Source: Gulosibacter sp. 10
GTDB lineage: Bacteria > Actinomycetota > Actinomycetes > Actinomycetales > Microbacteriaceae
Direction: 5' to 3'
Assembly: GCF_900163695.1 (NCBI RefSeq)
Contig: NZ_FUIC01000035.1
Location: 45,554 to 109,553, forward strand
Length of the DNA: 64,000 bases
Below the pieces are notes generated by a model. The model was not told the DNA's origin. It searched no databases and saw nothing but the letters and a program-made list of their open reading frames with translations. Both the position numbers and the translations under genes were made by a program. Numbering within the stretch: the stretch's first letter is position 1; each line of letters starts with the position of its first letter. Shown piece by piece: positions 43,288 to 51,977 of the stretch.

Positions 43288-43988
43288 GCCGCCCTCCTCC
43301 GACGCACCGCGACCATGCCCACCGCGAGCGCGAAGTAGACCAGCAGCGCGACGAGCAGCATGGCCTCCTTCGCGAAGATCATCGCGAGCACGCCGATCGC
43401 GATCGCCGCGCCGAAGAGCAGCCATTCCCGGCTCGCCTTCGCGGCGTTGATCGCGAGGATCGCGAACAGCGCCGTCATCGCGAAGCTCATGAACGAGAGG
43501 TCGAAGGGCAGGACGCTCGCGAAGAGTGCGCCGACCGTGCTGCCGACCACCCAGTACGCCTGGCTCGACGCCGAGATGGCGAGGATGCGCGGGCCGGTCA
43601 GCAGGTCCCGCTCCAATCCAGAGCAGACCGCGTACACCTCATCGGTGAGCGCGTGGATGCAGTAGAACCGCGCGAACGGATTGCGCACGCGCTCGAGCGG
43701 CACGCTCAGGCCGTAGAACACGTGCCGCGAGTTGACGAAGAGCGTGGTCGTCGCGCTCTGCCCGAGCGGCGCGGCGCCCACGAGCATCCCCGCCGCGAGG
43801 AACTCCATCGAACCGGCGTAGATCACCAGGGCGGTGATCGCGACCATCCACCACGGCAGCCCCACGGAGACCGCGAACATGCCGTAGGACACCCCGAGCG
43901 GCACGTAGCCGAGCGCCACCGGCAGCGCATCCCTGAGCCCCTGCCGGAAATCGGCCCTCGCACCGGGAGCGGGGGCGGAGGCGGTCAT
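43284..43988 (-). CDS. azlC: AzlC-type branched-chain amino acid exporter
   Basis: The 234-residue membrane protein carries AzlC hallmarks: FRQGLRDALPVALGYVPLGVSYG near residue 14, AGSMEFLAAGML, FVNSRHVFYGLS and the LTDEVYAV region. AzlC and AzlD together move branched-chain amino acids, and sometimes azaleucine, out of the cell. No Lrp-type regulator is next to them here. Confidence 0.9.
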   Translation of the reverse strand: MTASAPAPGARADFRQGLRDALPVALGYVPLGVSYGMFAVSVGLPWWMVAITALVIYAGSMEFLAAGMLVGAAPLGQSATTTLFVNSRHVFYGLSVPLERVRNPFARFYCIHALTDEVYAVCSGLERDLLTGPRILAISASSQAYWVVGSTVGALFASVLPFDLSFMSFAMTALFAILAINAAKASREWLLFGAAIAIGVLAMIFAKEAMLLVALLVYFALAVGMVAVRRRRAA

Positions 43989-44062
43989 GGGGGATATTGT
44001 GCCCGCTCCCCCGGCCGCCTGCCATTCGGCGCGTCTCCGCAGGTCTCGCTGTGCACTCGGTT

Positions 44063-44138
44063 CTGCACTAGGAGGGCTGTTTCGGGCCCATCCCCCTCAT
44101 ATCGGGCGTATGACCCGCTCACCGCCCTCCTAGTGCAG
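44063..44138. repeat. Type E palindrome (15-bp perfect arms)
   Basis: CTGCACTAGGAGGGC (44063-44077) is exactly inverted at 44124-44138, with a 46-base centre that holds smaller GGGC/GCCC stems. It lies between the divergent azlC and YtrA-operon genes, so it is not a simple terminator. Confidence 0.75.
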
Positions 44139-44162
44139 ATCCTCCGAGGAACCTGAAGGGCG

Positions 44163-44206
44163 TTGACTCGGAACAGTTTGTATCAGTACATTCTTTGTAT
44201 TGATAC
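44163..44206 (+). promoter_or_regulatory. Promoter with YtrA-type GntR operator
   Basis: TTGACT (44163-44168) and TACATT (44187-44192) look like -35 and -10 boxes with an 18-base spacer. Overlapping them, GTATCAGTAC (44180-44189) is inverted at 44197-44206 with one mismatch and a seven-base gap, a good site for the GntR protein encoded at 45144. Autoregulation of the two-gene operon is expected. Confidence 0.75.
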
Positions 44207-44223
44207 GTTCAAGGAGGTCAGCC

Positions 44224-45147
44224 ATGAACATCGCCATCTGGATCGCCATCGCCATGGTCGCGTTCGTCATGCCCGCCACCGCGCTGACGAAGGGCGGCGC
44301 CCATCGGCCCGACGCCGAATCGCTGCGGCGATACGCGCAGTCGGCCGGCCTGCCCGTCACGGACGCGGTGAGCGGCCCCGTCGTCGAGCGCATCCGCCGC
44401 CGCCAGCGGGGCATGCGGATCGGCGGACTCATCGCGATCGTCGCCGGCACGGTCGGCGCGATCATCTTCGGCGAGCAGGACTCGTGGGGCGGCGCGCTGA
44501 TCATGGTGCTGGCCGGCGTGGGCACGAGCCTCGGCGGCGCGTGGGCGATCGTCGCGCACCGCCCGTCACCGGACGAGCGGCGCCCGCTGATCGCGCGCAC
44601 CCGCTCGGCCGAGCTCGCCGACTACCTCACCTTCGGGGAGCGCTTCGGCTACTGGGCCGTGCCCGGCGCGCTCGTCGTCGCCGCCGCGGGAGGCGCGATC
44701 CTGCTGCTGCAGCTGCCCGAGCCGGCCCGCGAGTCGCAGATCCCGCTCGGCCTGCTCGCGACCGGGCTCGCGCTGCTGCTGTGGGGCGTGTCGCTCTACT
44801 CGGTGCGGCGGGTGCTGGGAGCACCGGCCCGCAGCGGCTCCGACCTGGAGCTCGCGTGGGACGACGCGGAGCGCGCCGACGGCCTGCGGCAGCTCATGAG
44901 CCTCGCCGTGGTGACCTCGGGGATCGCGATCTTCCTCTGGGGCGTGCTGCTCCTCGAGTCGCTGACCACGGACGGCTTCTACCGGCAGCACACCGAGCTG
45001 AGCACCGCGCTGGGGCTGATCGCGCTCGCGTTCTTCATGGGGCTGATCGCGCTGATCGCTGCGGGGCCCATCGGCGCCTGGCTGAGCGGCCGGCGCCGGG
45101 GCCACGAGCAGCGCCGCCTGTGGCCGAACGGGGTGAGCGCGGCGTGA
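44224..45147 (+). CDS. Membrane protein of a YtrA-regulated operon
   Basis: The 307-residue protein has a leading helix (MNIAIWIAIAMVAFVM), a polar stretch, then about six more membrane helices in three pairs separated by soluble loops. I do not recognise the family. AAGGAGG precedes the ATG. It is coupled by a GTGA overlap to the GntR regulator. YtrA-type repressors usually control membrane export or cell-envelope stress genes, which fits, but no ABC ATPase is present. Confidence 0.6.
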   Translation: MNIAIWIAIAMVAFVMPATALTKGGAHRPDAESLRRYAQSAGLPVTDAVSGPVVERIRRRQRGMRIGGLIAIVAGTVGAIIFGEQDSWGGALIMVLAGVGTSLGGAWAIVAHRPSPDERRPLIARTRSAELADYLTFGERFGYWAVPGALVVAAAGGAILLLQLPEPARESQIPLGLLATGLALLLWGVSLYSVRRVLGAPARSGSDLELAWDDAERADGLRQLMSLAVVTSGIAIFLWGVLLLESLTTDGFYRQHTELSTALGLIALAFFMGLIALIAAGPIGAWLSGRRRGHEQRRLWPNGVSAA

Positions 45148-45515
45148 CCACCTTGCGGATCGACCCGGGCGACGCGCGCCCGCCGTTCGAGCAGCTGCGG
45201 AGACAGCTCGTCGCGCAGATCGCCGCGGGCGAGCTGCCGCCCGGCACCAAGCTCCCGCCGGTCCGGCGGCTCGCGGCGGATCTCGCCCTGGCCCCCAACA
45301 CCGTGGCGCGCGCCTACCGCGAGCTCGAGTCGGAGGGCTACCTGGTCACCCAGGGACGCAACGGGACGCTCGTCGCCCCCTCGGCGGCCACGGATGCGGA
45401 ACTCGCCCGGCGCGCGGCGACGCTCGCGGAGTCCTACGTCGGCGAGATGCGGCGCCTCGGGCTCGCTCCGGACGCGATCATCGGCGCCGTGCGCCGCGCG
45501 CTCGACACCCGGTGA
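45144..45515 (+). CDS. GntR-family regulator, YtrA subfamily
   Basis: The 123-residue protein has only the GntR winged helix (PPFEQLRRQLVAQIAAGELP, then LPPVRRLAADLALAPNTVARAYRELESEGYL) and a short two-helix C-terminal tail. That is the layout of YtrA repressors, which dimerise through that tail. The likely operator overlaps the operon promoter at 44180-44206. The effector is unknown. Confidence 0.88.
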   Translation: MTTLRIDPGDARPPFEQLRRQLVAQIAAGELPPGTKLPPVRRLAADLALAPNTVARAYRELESEGYLVTQGRNGTLVAPSAATDAELARRAATLAESYVGEMRRLGLAPDAIIGAVRRALDTR

Positions 45516-45573
45516 CCGCTCGCGGGAGCACTCCGGTTAGGCTCGGAGAAGCCGATCCCGAGGACGGAGCAGG

Positions 45574-46506
45574 ATGAACGGCCCGACCCACGAGCACGAC
45601 GAACCGGACTCCCGGCGCGATCCACTCCTCGGGATGCACCTGCCCGTCTCGATGACGCCGCACTTCCGCGTCGGGCGCTCCGACGGACACGAGCCTTCGC
45701 CGGAGGAGGAGCTCACGGTGGGCGCGGCCGCATCGCTGGTCGGCGTGAGCATCCGCGCCCTCCACCACTGGGACGACCTCGGCATCGCGAGCCCGAGCGG
45801 CCGCACGCCGGCGGGCTATCGGCTCTACTCCGCCGAGGACGTAGAGCGCATCCACCGCATCCTCGTCTATCGCGAGCTCGGGTTCGGCCTCGCGAAGATC
45901 GGCGCCCTGCTCGACGACCCGGACGTGGACGAGGCGGAGCAGCTGCGTTCCCAGCAGCGGCTGCTCGACGAGCGCATCGAGGGCCTGCGCCGGATGTCGG
46001 ATGCCGTTGCCGGCCTTCTCCGCGCCCGCGAGCGGGGGCGTCGGCTCACCGCTCGCGAGCAGGCGGAGATCTTCGGCCGCGGCTGGCGCGCGGACTGGGC
46101 CGAGGAGGCGCACGAGCGGTGGGGCGGATCGGAGCAATGGGCGGAGTTCGAGCGGAACGCGGCGCACCTCGACTCCGAGGACCGCGACGGGGCCCGACGG
46201 CTCGGCGAGGCGCTGTACCGCGATCTCGCCGAGGCCAAGCGCGCCGGCGTCCGGCCCGGGAGCGAGGCCGCCCACGTGCTCGCGGAGCGGCATCGGGCGC
46301 TGATCGGTCGGTTCTTCGAGTGCACGCATCCGCAGCACGTGGTCCTCGGCCGGCTGTTCGTGCAGGACGAGCGGTTCACCGCGCAGTTCGACGAGCTCGA
46401 GCCGGGTCTGAGCCGCTGGCTGCACGACGCCATCGCGGCCAACGCCCGCCGTCGAGGCGTGAACCCCGACGAGGCGACCTGGGCGGGCGGCTCGACGGGA
46501 GGTTGA
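45574..46506 (+). CDS. TipA-like MerR regulator with antibiotic-binding (TipAS) domain
   Basis: The 310-residue protein has an unusual ~45-residue polar head and then the MerR helix-turn-helix (LTVGAAASLVGVSIRALHHW, about 47-66). A dimer helix and a C-terminal TipAS domain follow, with the phrase FFECTHPQHVVLG and its only cysteine at residue 250. In TipAL, thiopeptides such as thiostrepton bind this domain and attach to a cysteine. The next gene is a TsnR-like thiostrepton-resistance methylase, so this is probably a thiopeptide sensor. GGAGCAGG precedes the ATG. Confidence 0.85.
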   Translation: MNGPTHEHDEPDSRRDPLLGMHLPVSMTPHFRVGRSDGHEPSPEEELTVGAAASLVGVSIRALHHWDDLGIASPSGRTPAGYRLYSAEDVERIHRILVYRELGFGLAKIGALLDDPDVDEAEQLRSQQRLLDERIEGLRRMSDAVAGLLRARERGRRLTAREQAEIFGRGWRADWAEEAHERWGGSEQWAEFERNAAHLDSEDRDGARRLGEALYRDLAEAKRAGVRPGSEAAHVLAERHRALIGRFFECTHPQHVVLGRLFVQDERFTAQFDELEPGLSRWLHDAIAANARRRGVNPDEATWAGGSTGG

Positions 46507-46539
46507 CCCTCACGTCGCGTCATGCCCGACGCTGGGTGC

Positions 46540-47349
46540 ATGACAGGACGGACCACGATCCAGGGCGCCGAGCGCGTCGACTCCGCCTCGCATCCCGCGG
46601 CGAGGCGGGTCAGGGACGTCCTGCGCAGCACCGGCCGCCCCCGGACCATCGTGATCGACGACGAGGAGAACATCGACCGCGCACTGCGCTGCGGCGTGCC
46701 GATCGACAGCCTGTACTTCGCGGAGGGGTCGCCTCCGCGGTCCTCGCTGCTCGCCGAGCGCGAGGGCGTGCAGGCCTTCGCCCTCGCGGGGTCGATCACC
46801 CGCGATCTGTTCGGGGACGGGAAGCGGGCTCGGGTCTTCGCCCTCGCCCGCGCTCCGAGGCCTGCACGGCTGTCCCGGCTCCGCGGAGGCTCGGGCGACC
46901 TCGTCGTCCTCGACGGCGTGCGGCTGATGGGCAATATCGGGGCGATCATCCGCACCGCGCATGCGCTCGGCGCGGATGGAGCGGTGCTGCTCGACAGCGG
47001 TCTCCGCAGCGTCTTCGACCGCCGCCTGATCCGCGCCAGCCGAGGGCTCGTGTTCTCCCTGCCCGTCGTGCTCTGCACACCGGAGGAGTTCAGCGGATTC
47101 GTCCGCGAGGAGGGGCTCCCGCTCGCCGTGCTCGACTCCCGCCAGGGCCGGCCGCCGGATGCGCTGCGGCCCGTGCCGGGACGAATCGGACTCGTCCTGG
47201 GATCGGAGCGGAGCGGGCATTCCGCGCAGCTCGACGAGCTGGCCGAGCTGCGGTGCTCGATCCCCATGCGTCCCGGCGTGGATTCGTTGAACGTGTCGGT
47301 CGCGGCCGCGATCGCGCTCTTCGCCAGGCTCGCCCGCCCGGGTTCCTGA
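46540..47349 (+). CDS. tsnR: TsnR-like 23S rRNA (A1067-2'-O)-methyltransferase
   Basis: The 269-residue SpoU-fold enzyme has VVLDGVRLMGNIGAIIRTAHALGA (motif 1, about residue 125), RASRGLVFSLPVVL, GLVLGSERSG (motif 2) and SIPMRPGVDSLNVSVAAAIALF (motif 3). Its N-terminal RNA-binding part, including RPRTIVIDDEENID and LFGDGKRARVFALAR, matches TsnR/NshR resistance methylases. Methylating A1067 of 23S rRNA blocks thiostrepton-type antibiotics. It lies 33 bases after the TipA-like regulator, a sensor-resistance pair. Confidence 0.88.
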   Translation: MTGRTTIQGAERVDSASHPAARRVRDVLRSTGRPRTIVIDDEENIDRALRCGVPIDSLYFAEGSPPRSSLLAEREGVQAFALAGSITRDLFGDGKRARVFALARAPRPARLSRLRGGSGDLVVLDGVRLMGNIGAIIRTAHALGADGAVLLDSGLRSVFDRRLIRASRGLVFSLPVVLCTPEEFSGFVREEGLPLAVLDSRQGRPPDALRPVPGRIGLVLGSERSGHSAQLDELAELRCSIPMRPGVDSLNVSVAAAIALFARLARPGS

Positions 47350-47398
47350 TCGGCGCGTCCGCGCCCGGCCTCGGAGGTGGAGACCTCGTGGCCGGACG

Positions 47399-48109
47399 CT
47401 AGCCGCGCTGCCGCTCGTACTCGGCGGCGAGATCGGGACGGAAGCGTCGCAGCCAGTCGCCTACACGGCCCTGGTACCAGTCGTCGACGACCGCGTCGGG
47501 CGCGATGCCCACAAGCGGGGCGCCCGAGGCGTCCGTACCCCAGGATCCGAGGTTCTGCGCCAGCACCTTCTGCGCCAGCGGGTTGTCCGCATCCGCTTCA
47601 AGCGCGCCCCGGCCGAGGATGCCGAGCGACCCGCTGAGATTCTGCGCCGCCCGGTTCACGCCGGCGGCGAACGCCTGCCCCACCCCGGCGCTGGATCCGC
47701 CGATGCCGCCCTCGATGCCGCGCATCGGCTTCACGTTGCCGATCCCGGTCATCTGCTCCCAGCGGAGCTCCCGTGTGATGCCGCCGTCCTTCAGGCACAT
47801 CCCCTGCGGGCTCACCGACAGCCAGGACTGCTCGAGCCCCATGCGCTGCAGCTTGAGCCACAGCAGCACGAGGCCGATCATGACCACCGCCGCGATGCCC
47901 GCCGCGAGCCAGAGCCGGGCCTGCCCGGCTTCCATCCCGAACGCCGGCAGCAGCAGGCCGTTGAGGATGAACCAGAGCAGCAGAAACGCCACGACCGGCA
48001 AGAGTATCACCGCGGATCTGAGGTTGCGGGACGCGCGCGATCGCGTGTCCTCGACGGTGAACCGCTCTTCCTCGGTGAAATCGTTCGCCACTGCTTCCGG
48101 AGTCATCAT
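47399..48109 (-). CDS. Two-helix membrane protein of unknown function
   Basis: The 236-residue protein has a polar acidic head, two membrane helices (about residues 36-60 and 68-90) and a cytoplasmic domain with SWLSVSPQGMCLKDGGITRELRWEQMTGIG, which looks like a PH-like or YdbT/bPH strand pattern. A C-terminal part ends RRFRPDLAAEYERQRG. The family is not recognised. The ATG at 48109 (or 48106) follows GAGG. Confidence 0.55.
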   Translation of the reverse strand: MMTPEAVANDFTEEERFTVEDTRSRASRNLRSAVILLPVVAFLLLWFILNGLLLPAFGMEAGQARLWLAAGIAAVVMIGLVLLWLKLQRMGLEQSWLSVSPQGMCLKDGGITRELRWEQMTGIGNVKPMRGIEGGIGGSSAGVGQAFAAGVNRAAQNLSGSLGILGRGALEADADNPLAQKVLAQNLGSWGTDASGAPLVGIAPDAVVDDWYQGRVGDWLRRFRPDLAAEYERQRG

Positions 48110-48219
48110 GCACCTCGTCATGCATCTCGATCGTCGTTCGTGGTGCGCGATGGTAGCGGAGTCGCCTCCGCAGCCCCGCGGAGAACGCCCGCCCTGCTCT
48201 GAACGGCCTCGCCGCGCCG

Positions 48220-48822
48220 TCAGCCGCAGCGCTCGGCCTCGGCGCGCATGGGATCGATATCGCCTTCGAGCGCCGGGACGACGGTCTCCGCCCACCATGC
48301 CGAGGTGTCGCCGCCGTGCTCCCCCCGCCACTCGAGCTCGGGGTAGGCCGTGATCCGGTCCATCGCGGCGCCGAACGCCTGCTGGTCGCGCTCGTGGAAC
48401 GCGCGCACGGCCTCCGCCTCCCACACGCACAGCCATCCGGCGGCGATGCCGGCCTCGGCCGTCGCGGAATCGGGAGCCGCCTCGGGATCCTCGTATCCGG
48501 CGAGCCCGAACTCGAGGTCGGCGCCCTCCGGGAGGTCGGCCAGGTACGGCTCCGCCAGGAGGGAGTAGAACTCGTCCGGCGGCGCCTGCTCGGCGCGATC
48601 GTAGGCCCCCGCGGGCTGCTCGGGCGGTCGGTAGGCGGGGTCCGGCTCCCAGGTGGGCACGGGGCCGGCCGCGTCCGACGGCACGCTCTCCGCGCCCGTC
48701 CCGCCCGGGGTCGCCCCGCCCTCCGCCGAACCCGTCCGCAGCGCGAACCCCGCGACGACCAGTCCGATGACCACCACGATGCCGATCGCGAGCAGCAGCC
48801 CGATCTTCGTCGCCCTCGTCAC
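48220..48822 (-). CDS. Single-pass membrane-anchored protein of unknown function
   Basis: The 200-residue protein has one N-terminal membrane helix (about 8-28), a Pro/Gly-rich linker and an exported domain with two cysteines (one in AAGWLCVWEAEAVRAFHERD, one at the C-terminal ERCG). These may form a disulfide. No known family is recognised. GTG at 48822 follows AAAGGACC. Confidence 0.6.
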   Translation of the reverse strand: MTRATKIGLLLAIGIVVVIGLVVAGFALRTGSAEGGATPGGTGAESVPSDAAGPVPTWEPDPAYRPPEQPAGAYDRAEQAPPDEFYSLLAEPYLADLPEGADLEFGLAGYEDPEAAPDSATAEAGIAAGWLCVWEAEAVRAFHERDQQAFGAAMDRITAYPELEWRGEHGGDTSAWWAETVVPALEGDIDPMRAEAERCG

Positions 48823-48925
48823 GGTCCTTTCCTTCCCGATGCGCACCCCGCCGCATCACACGCCTCATCGCCGGCCTCCTCGTCGTCCCGCCGTGGAGCC
48901 GACACGGCCCGCCCCGCTGCGCGAG

Positions 48926-49318
48926 TCACTCCTCGCACAGGCAGAACGGATGCCCCACCGGATCGAGGAACACGACGAACTTCCCGTCCTCGCTCGGCTG
49001 GTGCCCGTGCCGCACGGCGCCCGCCGCGAGCGCCGCCGGCGTGGCCTCCTCGATCGAGTCCACGTAGAAGTCCAGGTGCGCCTGCTGCGGGATCGGGCCC
49101 TCGGGCCAGTCCGGGACGCGGTAGCCCTCGATCTGCTGGCAGCCGAGCATCACGTTCTGCTCGGCGCCCTCCGGCGGCAGCACATCCGCCCACTCCGGGT
49201 ACTCGGACGACATGCGCACCCGCCAGCCGAGCAGCCCCGCATAGAACTCCGCGAGGGCACCCGCATCGGGGCAGTCGAGGGCGAGCACGGTCTTCTTCGT
49301 CCGGATCGGAGCACTCAT
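48926..49318 (-). CDS. VOC-superfamily (glyoxalase-like) protein
   Basis: The 130-residue protein has the paired beta-alpha-beta-beta-beta modules of the vicinal-oxygen-chelate fold: VLALDCPDAGALAEFYAGLLGW, HLDFYVDSIEEAT and VVFLDPVGHPFCLCEE. Glyoxalase_6-like members share these ends. The substrate is unknown. It lies nine bases after the nhaA gene's stop region in the opposite reading order, on the same strand, so it may follow nhaA on one transcript. Confidence 0.85.
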   Translation of the reverse strand: MSAPIRTKKTVLALDCPDAGALAEFYAGLLGWRVRMSSEYPEWADVLPPEGAEQNVMLGCQQIEGYRVPDWPEGPIPQQAHLDFYVDSIEEATPAALAAGAVRHGHQPSEDGKFVVFLDPVGHPFCLCEE

Positions 49319-49327
49319 GCCCCGAGG

Positions 49328-50659
49328 CTAGCGCCCCTCGCCCTGATAGACATCAGGAATCCCGTCGCCGTCCTCGTCCGCGCTGTCGCGCTGGTGGATG
49401 TGCTTGTAGTGCCGGTTGCGCAGGCCGAGCAGCACCGAGGCGAGCAGCGCGGCGATGACCGACGCCGCGAGGATCGCGACCTTCGCGTAGTCGTGCTCGG
49501 CGGAGCCCGACTCGAAGCTCAGCTCGGCGACGAGCAGCGAGACCGTGAATCCGATGCCCGCCAGCAGGCCGACGCCGACGAGGTCGATCCATCGCAGCGC
49601 GGGATCGAGCCGGGCCCGGAGCACCTTGGTCGTGAGCCAGGTGGTGAGCACGATGCCGATCGGCTTGCCGAGCACGAGCGCGGCCATGATCGCGAGCGTC
49701 AGCGGATGCGTCGCCGCCTCCTGCACGCCCTCCCAGCCGCCGACCGAGACCCCCGCGGCGAAGAACGCGAACACCGGCACGGCGAATCCGGCCGAGAGCG
49801 GGCGGAAGCGGTGCTCGAACTCCTCGGCGAGACCGGGCTTGACCCGGACCTTCGGCGGCGCGTTGCGCCGGTGCGAGACGGGGATCGTGAAGCCCAGCAG
49901 GACGCCGGCGATGGTGGCGTGCACGCCCGAGGCGTGCATGAGCGCCCAGCCGACGATGCCGATCGGCAGCAGGATGCACCAGGCCGCGAAGGGGCGCAGG
50001 CCGAAGAAGTCTCGGTACCGCTGCGCGATGAGCCCGTAGAGCGCGATGACCGCGAGCGCGAGCACCAGCGGCAGGATCTCGATGTGATCGGTGTAGAAGA
50101 TCGCGATGATGCTGATCGCGATGAGGTCGTCCACGACCGCCAGGGTGAGCAGGAAGATCCGCAGCGCGCCGGGCAGTCGCGAGCCGATGATCGCGAGCAC
50201 CGCCACGGCGAAGGCGATGTCGGTGGCGGTGGGGATCGCCCAGCCCTGGGCCAGGCCGTCCTGGCCCCGGACCAGCAGGGTGTAGAAGATCGCGGGCACG
50301 GCGACCCCGCCTGCGGCGGCCGCGATCGGCACGATCGCCGTGCTGAACTTCCGCAGGTCTCCGACGACGAATTCGCGCTTCAGCTCGAGGCCGACGAGGA
50401 AGAAGAAGATGGCGAGCAGGCCGTCGGCCGCCCAGGCGCCGAGGCTCAGGCGCAGGTGCCACGGCTCGTAGCCGATCTCGAAGTCGCGGAGCGTGAAGTA
50501 GGACTCCTGCAGCGGGGAGTTCGCCCAGAGGATCGCGATGACGGCGGCGCCGACGAGCAGCATGCCGCCGACCGTCTCCTTGCGGAGCAGAGTGCCGATG
50601 CGGACCGCCTCGGCGAAGGTGCCGTAGCGGGGGAAGGTGTTCGGCGTGCGGGAAGAGAT
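49328..50659 (-). CDS. nhaA: Na+/H+ antiporter NhaA, possibly starting at ATC
   Basis: The membrane antiporter expels Na+ in exchange for protons. The 443-residue product has FFFLVGLELKREF, the double-aspartate site AVVDDLIAI, PTATDIAFAVAVL and LLAGIGFTVSLLVAELSF. The family N-terminus (RYGTFAEAVRIGTLLRKETVGG) is encoded in frame upstream of the first ATG (50563), but no ATG, GTG or TTG lies between it and the in-frame stop. GGAGG stands five bases before an ATC at 50657-50659. So either ATC is the start, the G was lost, or translation begins at 50563 without the first ~32 residues. Confidence 0.88.
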   Translation of the reverse strand: MSSRTPNTFPRYGTFAEAVRIGTLLRKETVGGMLLVGAAVIAILWANSPLQESYFTLRDFEIGYEPWHLRLSLGAWAADGLLAIFFFLVGLELKREFVVGDLRKFSTAIVPIAAAAGGVAVPAIFYTLLVRGQDGLAQGWAIPTATDIAFAVAVLAIIGSRLPGALRIFLLTLAVVDDLIAISIIAIFYTDHIEILPLVLALAVIALYGLIAQRYRDFFGLRPFAAWCILLPIGIVGWALMHASGVHATIAGVLLGFTIPVSHRRNAPPKVRVKPGLAEEFEHRFRPLSAGFAVPVFAFFAAGVSVGGWEGVQEAATHPLTLAIMAALVLGKPIGIVLTTWLTTKVLRARLDPALRWIDLVGVGLLAGIGFTVSLLVAELSFESGSAEHDYAKVAILAASVIAALLASVLLGLRNRHYKHIHQRDSADEDGDGIPDVYQGEGR

Positions 50660-50774
50660 AACGGCCTCCAGGGTCGTCGATGCGGATACCTATCGCCGAC
50701 CAGACTTCCCGGCACACCTGTCGTCACCCGCCAATCGTGCGAGCGACGAATGCCATCCTACGTGCCGCGACGGA

Positions 50775-51977
50775 TCACCGCGCCCGGCGCGCGTTCCGCT
50801 GCACGATGGCGAGGCAGAGGAGGCAGACCCCCGCGAGGATCGCGAGCGATGCGAAGTAGGGCAGCACGGGCAGCAGCGCCGCGATGGGCGTGGGCAGCAG
50901 GAAGCCGATGTAGGTGAGCGCGTAGTACACGCCGGTGAGGCCCGCGAGGCCGCTTCCGGTCTCGACGGCGATGCGCTGCACGCGGCCGAGGCCGGTGGTC
51001 ATGCACAGCCCGTAGGCGCCGCCGAGCACGATGCCGGTCAGCACCGAGAGCACCGGGTCGCGCATCCCGGTGGCCGCCGCGGCGAGCAGCAGCCCGCCGG
51101 CCATGGCGATCAGCCCCGTCTGCAGGCCGCGCCCGCCGGTGGCCCGGTCGATGCGCATCGCGAAGCTCTGCACCACCGCGCCCGTGCCGAGCGTCACGAC
51201 CGTCAGGATGGTCGCGAAGATCGTCGTCATGTCGCCGAACACGGGCTCCGCGCTGGCCGGGACGACGGCGTAGGCGACGCTGGCGGCGGTGAACACCCAC
51301 GGCGCGGCGGGGGCGATGATGCCGACGAAGTCGCGGTGCCTCGCGGCGGGGACGCGGAGGTCGTGCCACCAGGCCGAGCCCGTGCGCGCCTTCGCGCGCG
51401 ACTCCGGCGCCGCGAGCACGAGGGGCAGCGCCGCGAGGCTCAGCGCGCCGTGGACGATGTAGGGCAGCACCGCGGGCATCGGCGCGAACTGCGCGAGCAC
51501 GCCCGTGACGCCGGCGCCGAGCGCGAAGCCGAGCGTGATCGTCAGCGAGGGGCGCCGGGCGCCCGCGACCGCACCCGCATCCTCGAAGGGCGGCGAGGAG
51601 AGCTCCTTGACCCACGCCGTGCCGACAGACATCGCCACGCCCACGCCGATGCCGGCGAGCACGCGCCCGATGCACAGCAGCGGATACGAGTGCAGCCCCA
51701 TGCCCAGCAGCAGGCTGCCGAGCAGCGAGAGCGCGACGCCCGCGAGGAACACCGGCTTGCGTCCGTGCCGGTCCGAGAGCGCCGAGGCCACCATGAGCCC
51801 GGGCGCGAGCCCGAACACGTACATGCCCAGCAGCAGGTTCGCCTGCCACTGCTCGTAGTGCCCGAGCGTCGTGTAGAGGTGCAGCAGCGGGGTGAAGTGG
51901 TTGCCGCCCCAGGCGAGCAGGAACATCTCGGGCGCGACAAGCAGCCAGCCCGGCACGCGGGCGCCGAGGCGGCTCAC
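50775..51977 (-). CDS. MFS transporter, coupled to a FadR-type regulator
   Basis: The 400-residue protein has about twelve membrane helices and the MFS loop motif SDRHGRKPVFL after helix 2 (about residue 60). APEMFLLAWGGNHFTPLLHLY opens the first helix. Its GTG start overlaps the stop of the GntR/FadR gene (GTGA), so the regulator probably controls it. Substrate unknown. Confidence 0.85.
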   Translation of the reverse strand: MSRLGARVPGWLLVAPEMFLLAWGGNHFTPLLHLYTTLGHYEQWQANLLLGMYVFGLAPGLMVASALSDRHGRKPVFLAGVALSLLGSLLLGMGLHSYPLLCIGRVLAGIGVGVAMSVGTAWVKELSSPPFEDAGAVAGARRPSLTITLGFALGAGVTGVLAQFAPMPAVLPYIVHGALSLAALPLVLAAPESRAKARTGSAWWHDLRVPAARHRDFVGIIAPAAPWVFTAASVAYAVVPASAEPVFGDMTTIFATILTVVTLGTGAVVQSFAMRIDRATGGRGLQTGLIAMAGGLLLAAAATGMRDPVLSVLTGIVLGGAYGLCMTTGLGRVQRIAVETGSGLAGLTGVYYALTYIGFLLPTPIAALLPVLPYFASLAILAGVCLLCLAIVQRNARRAR

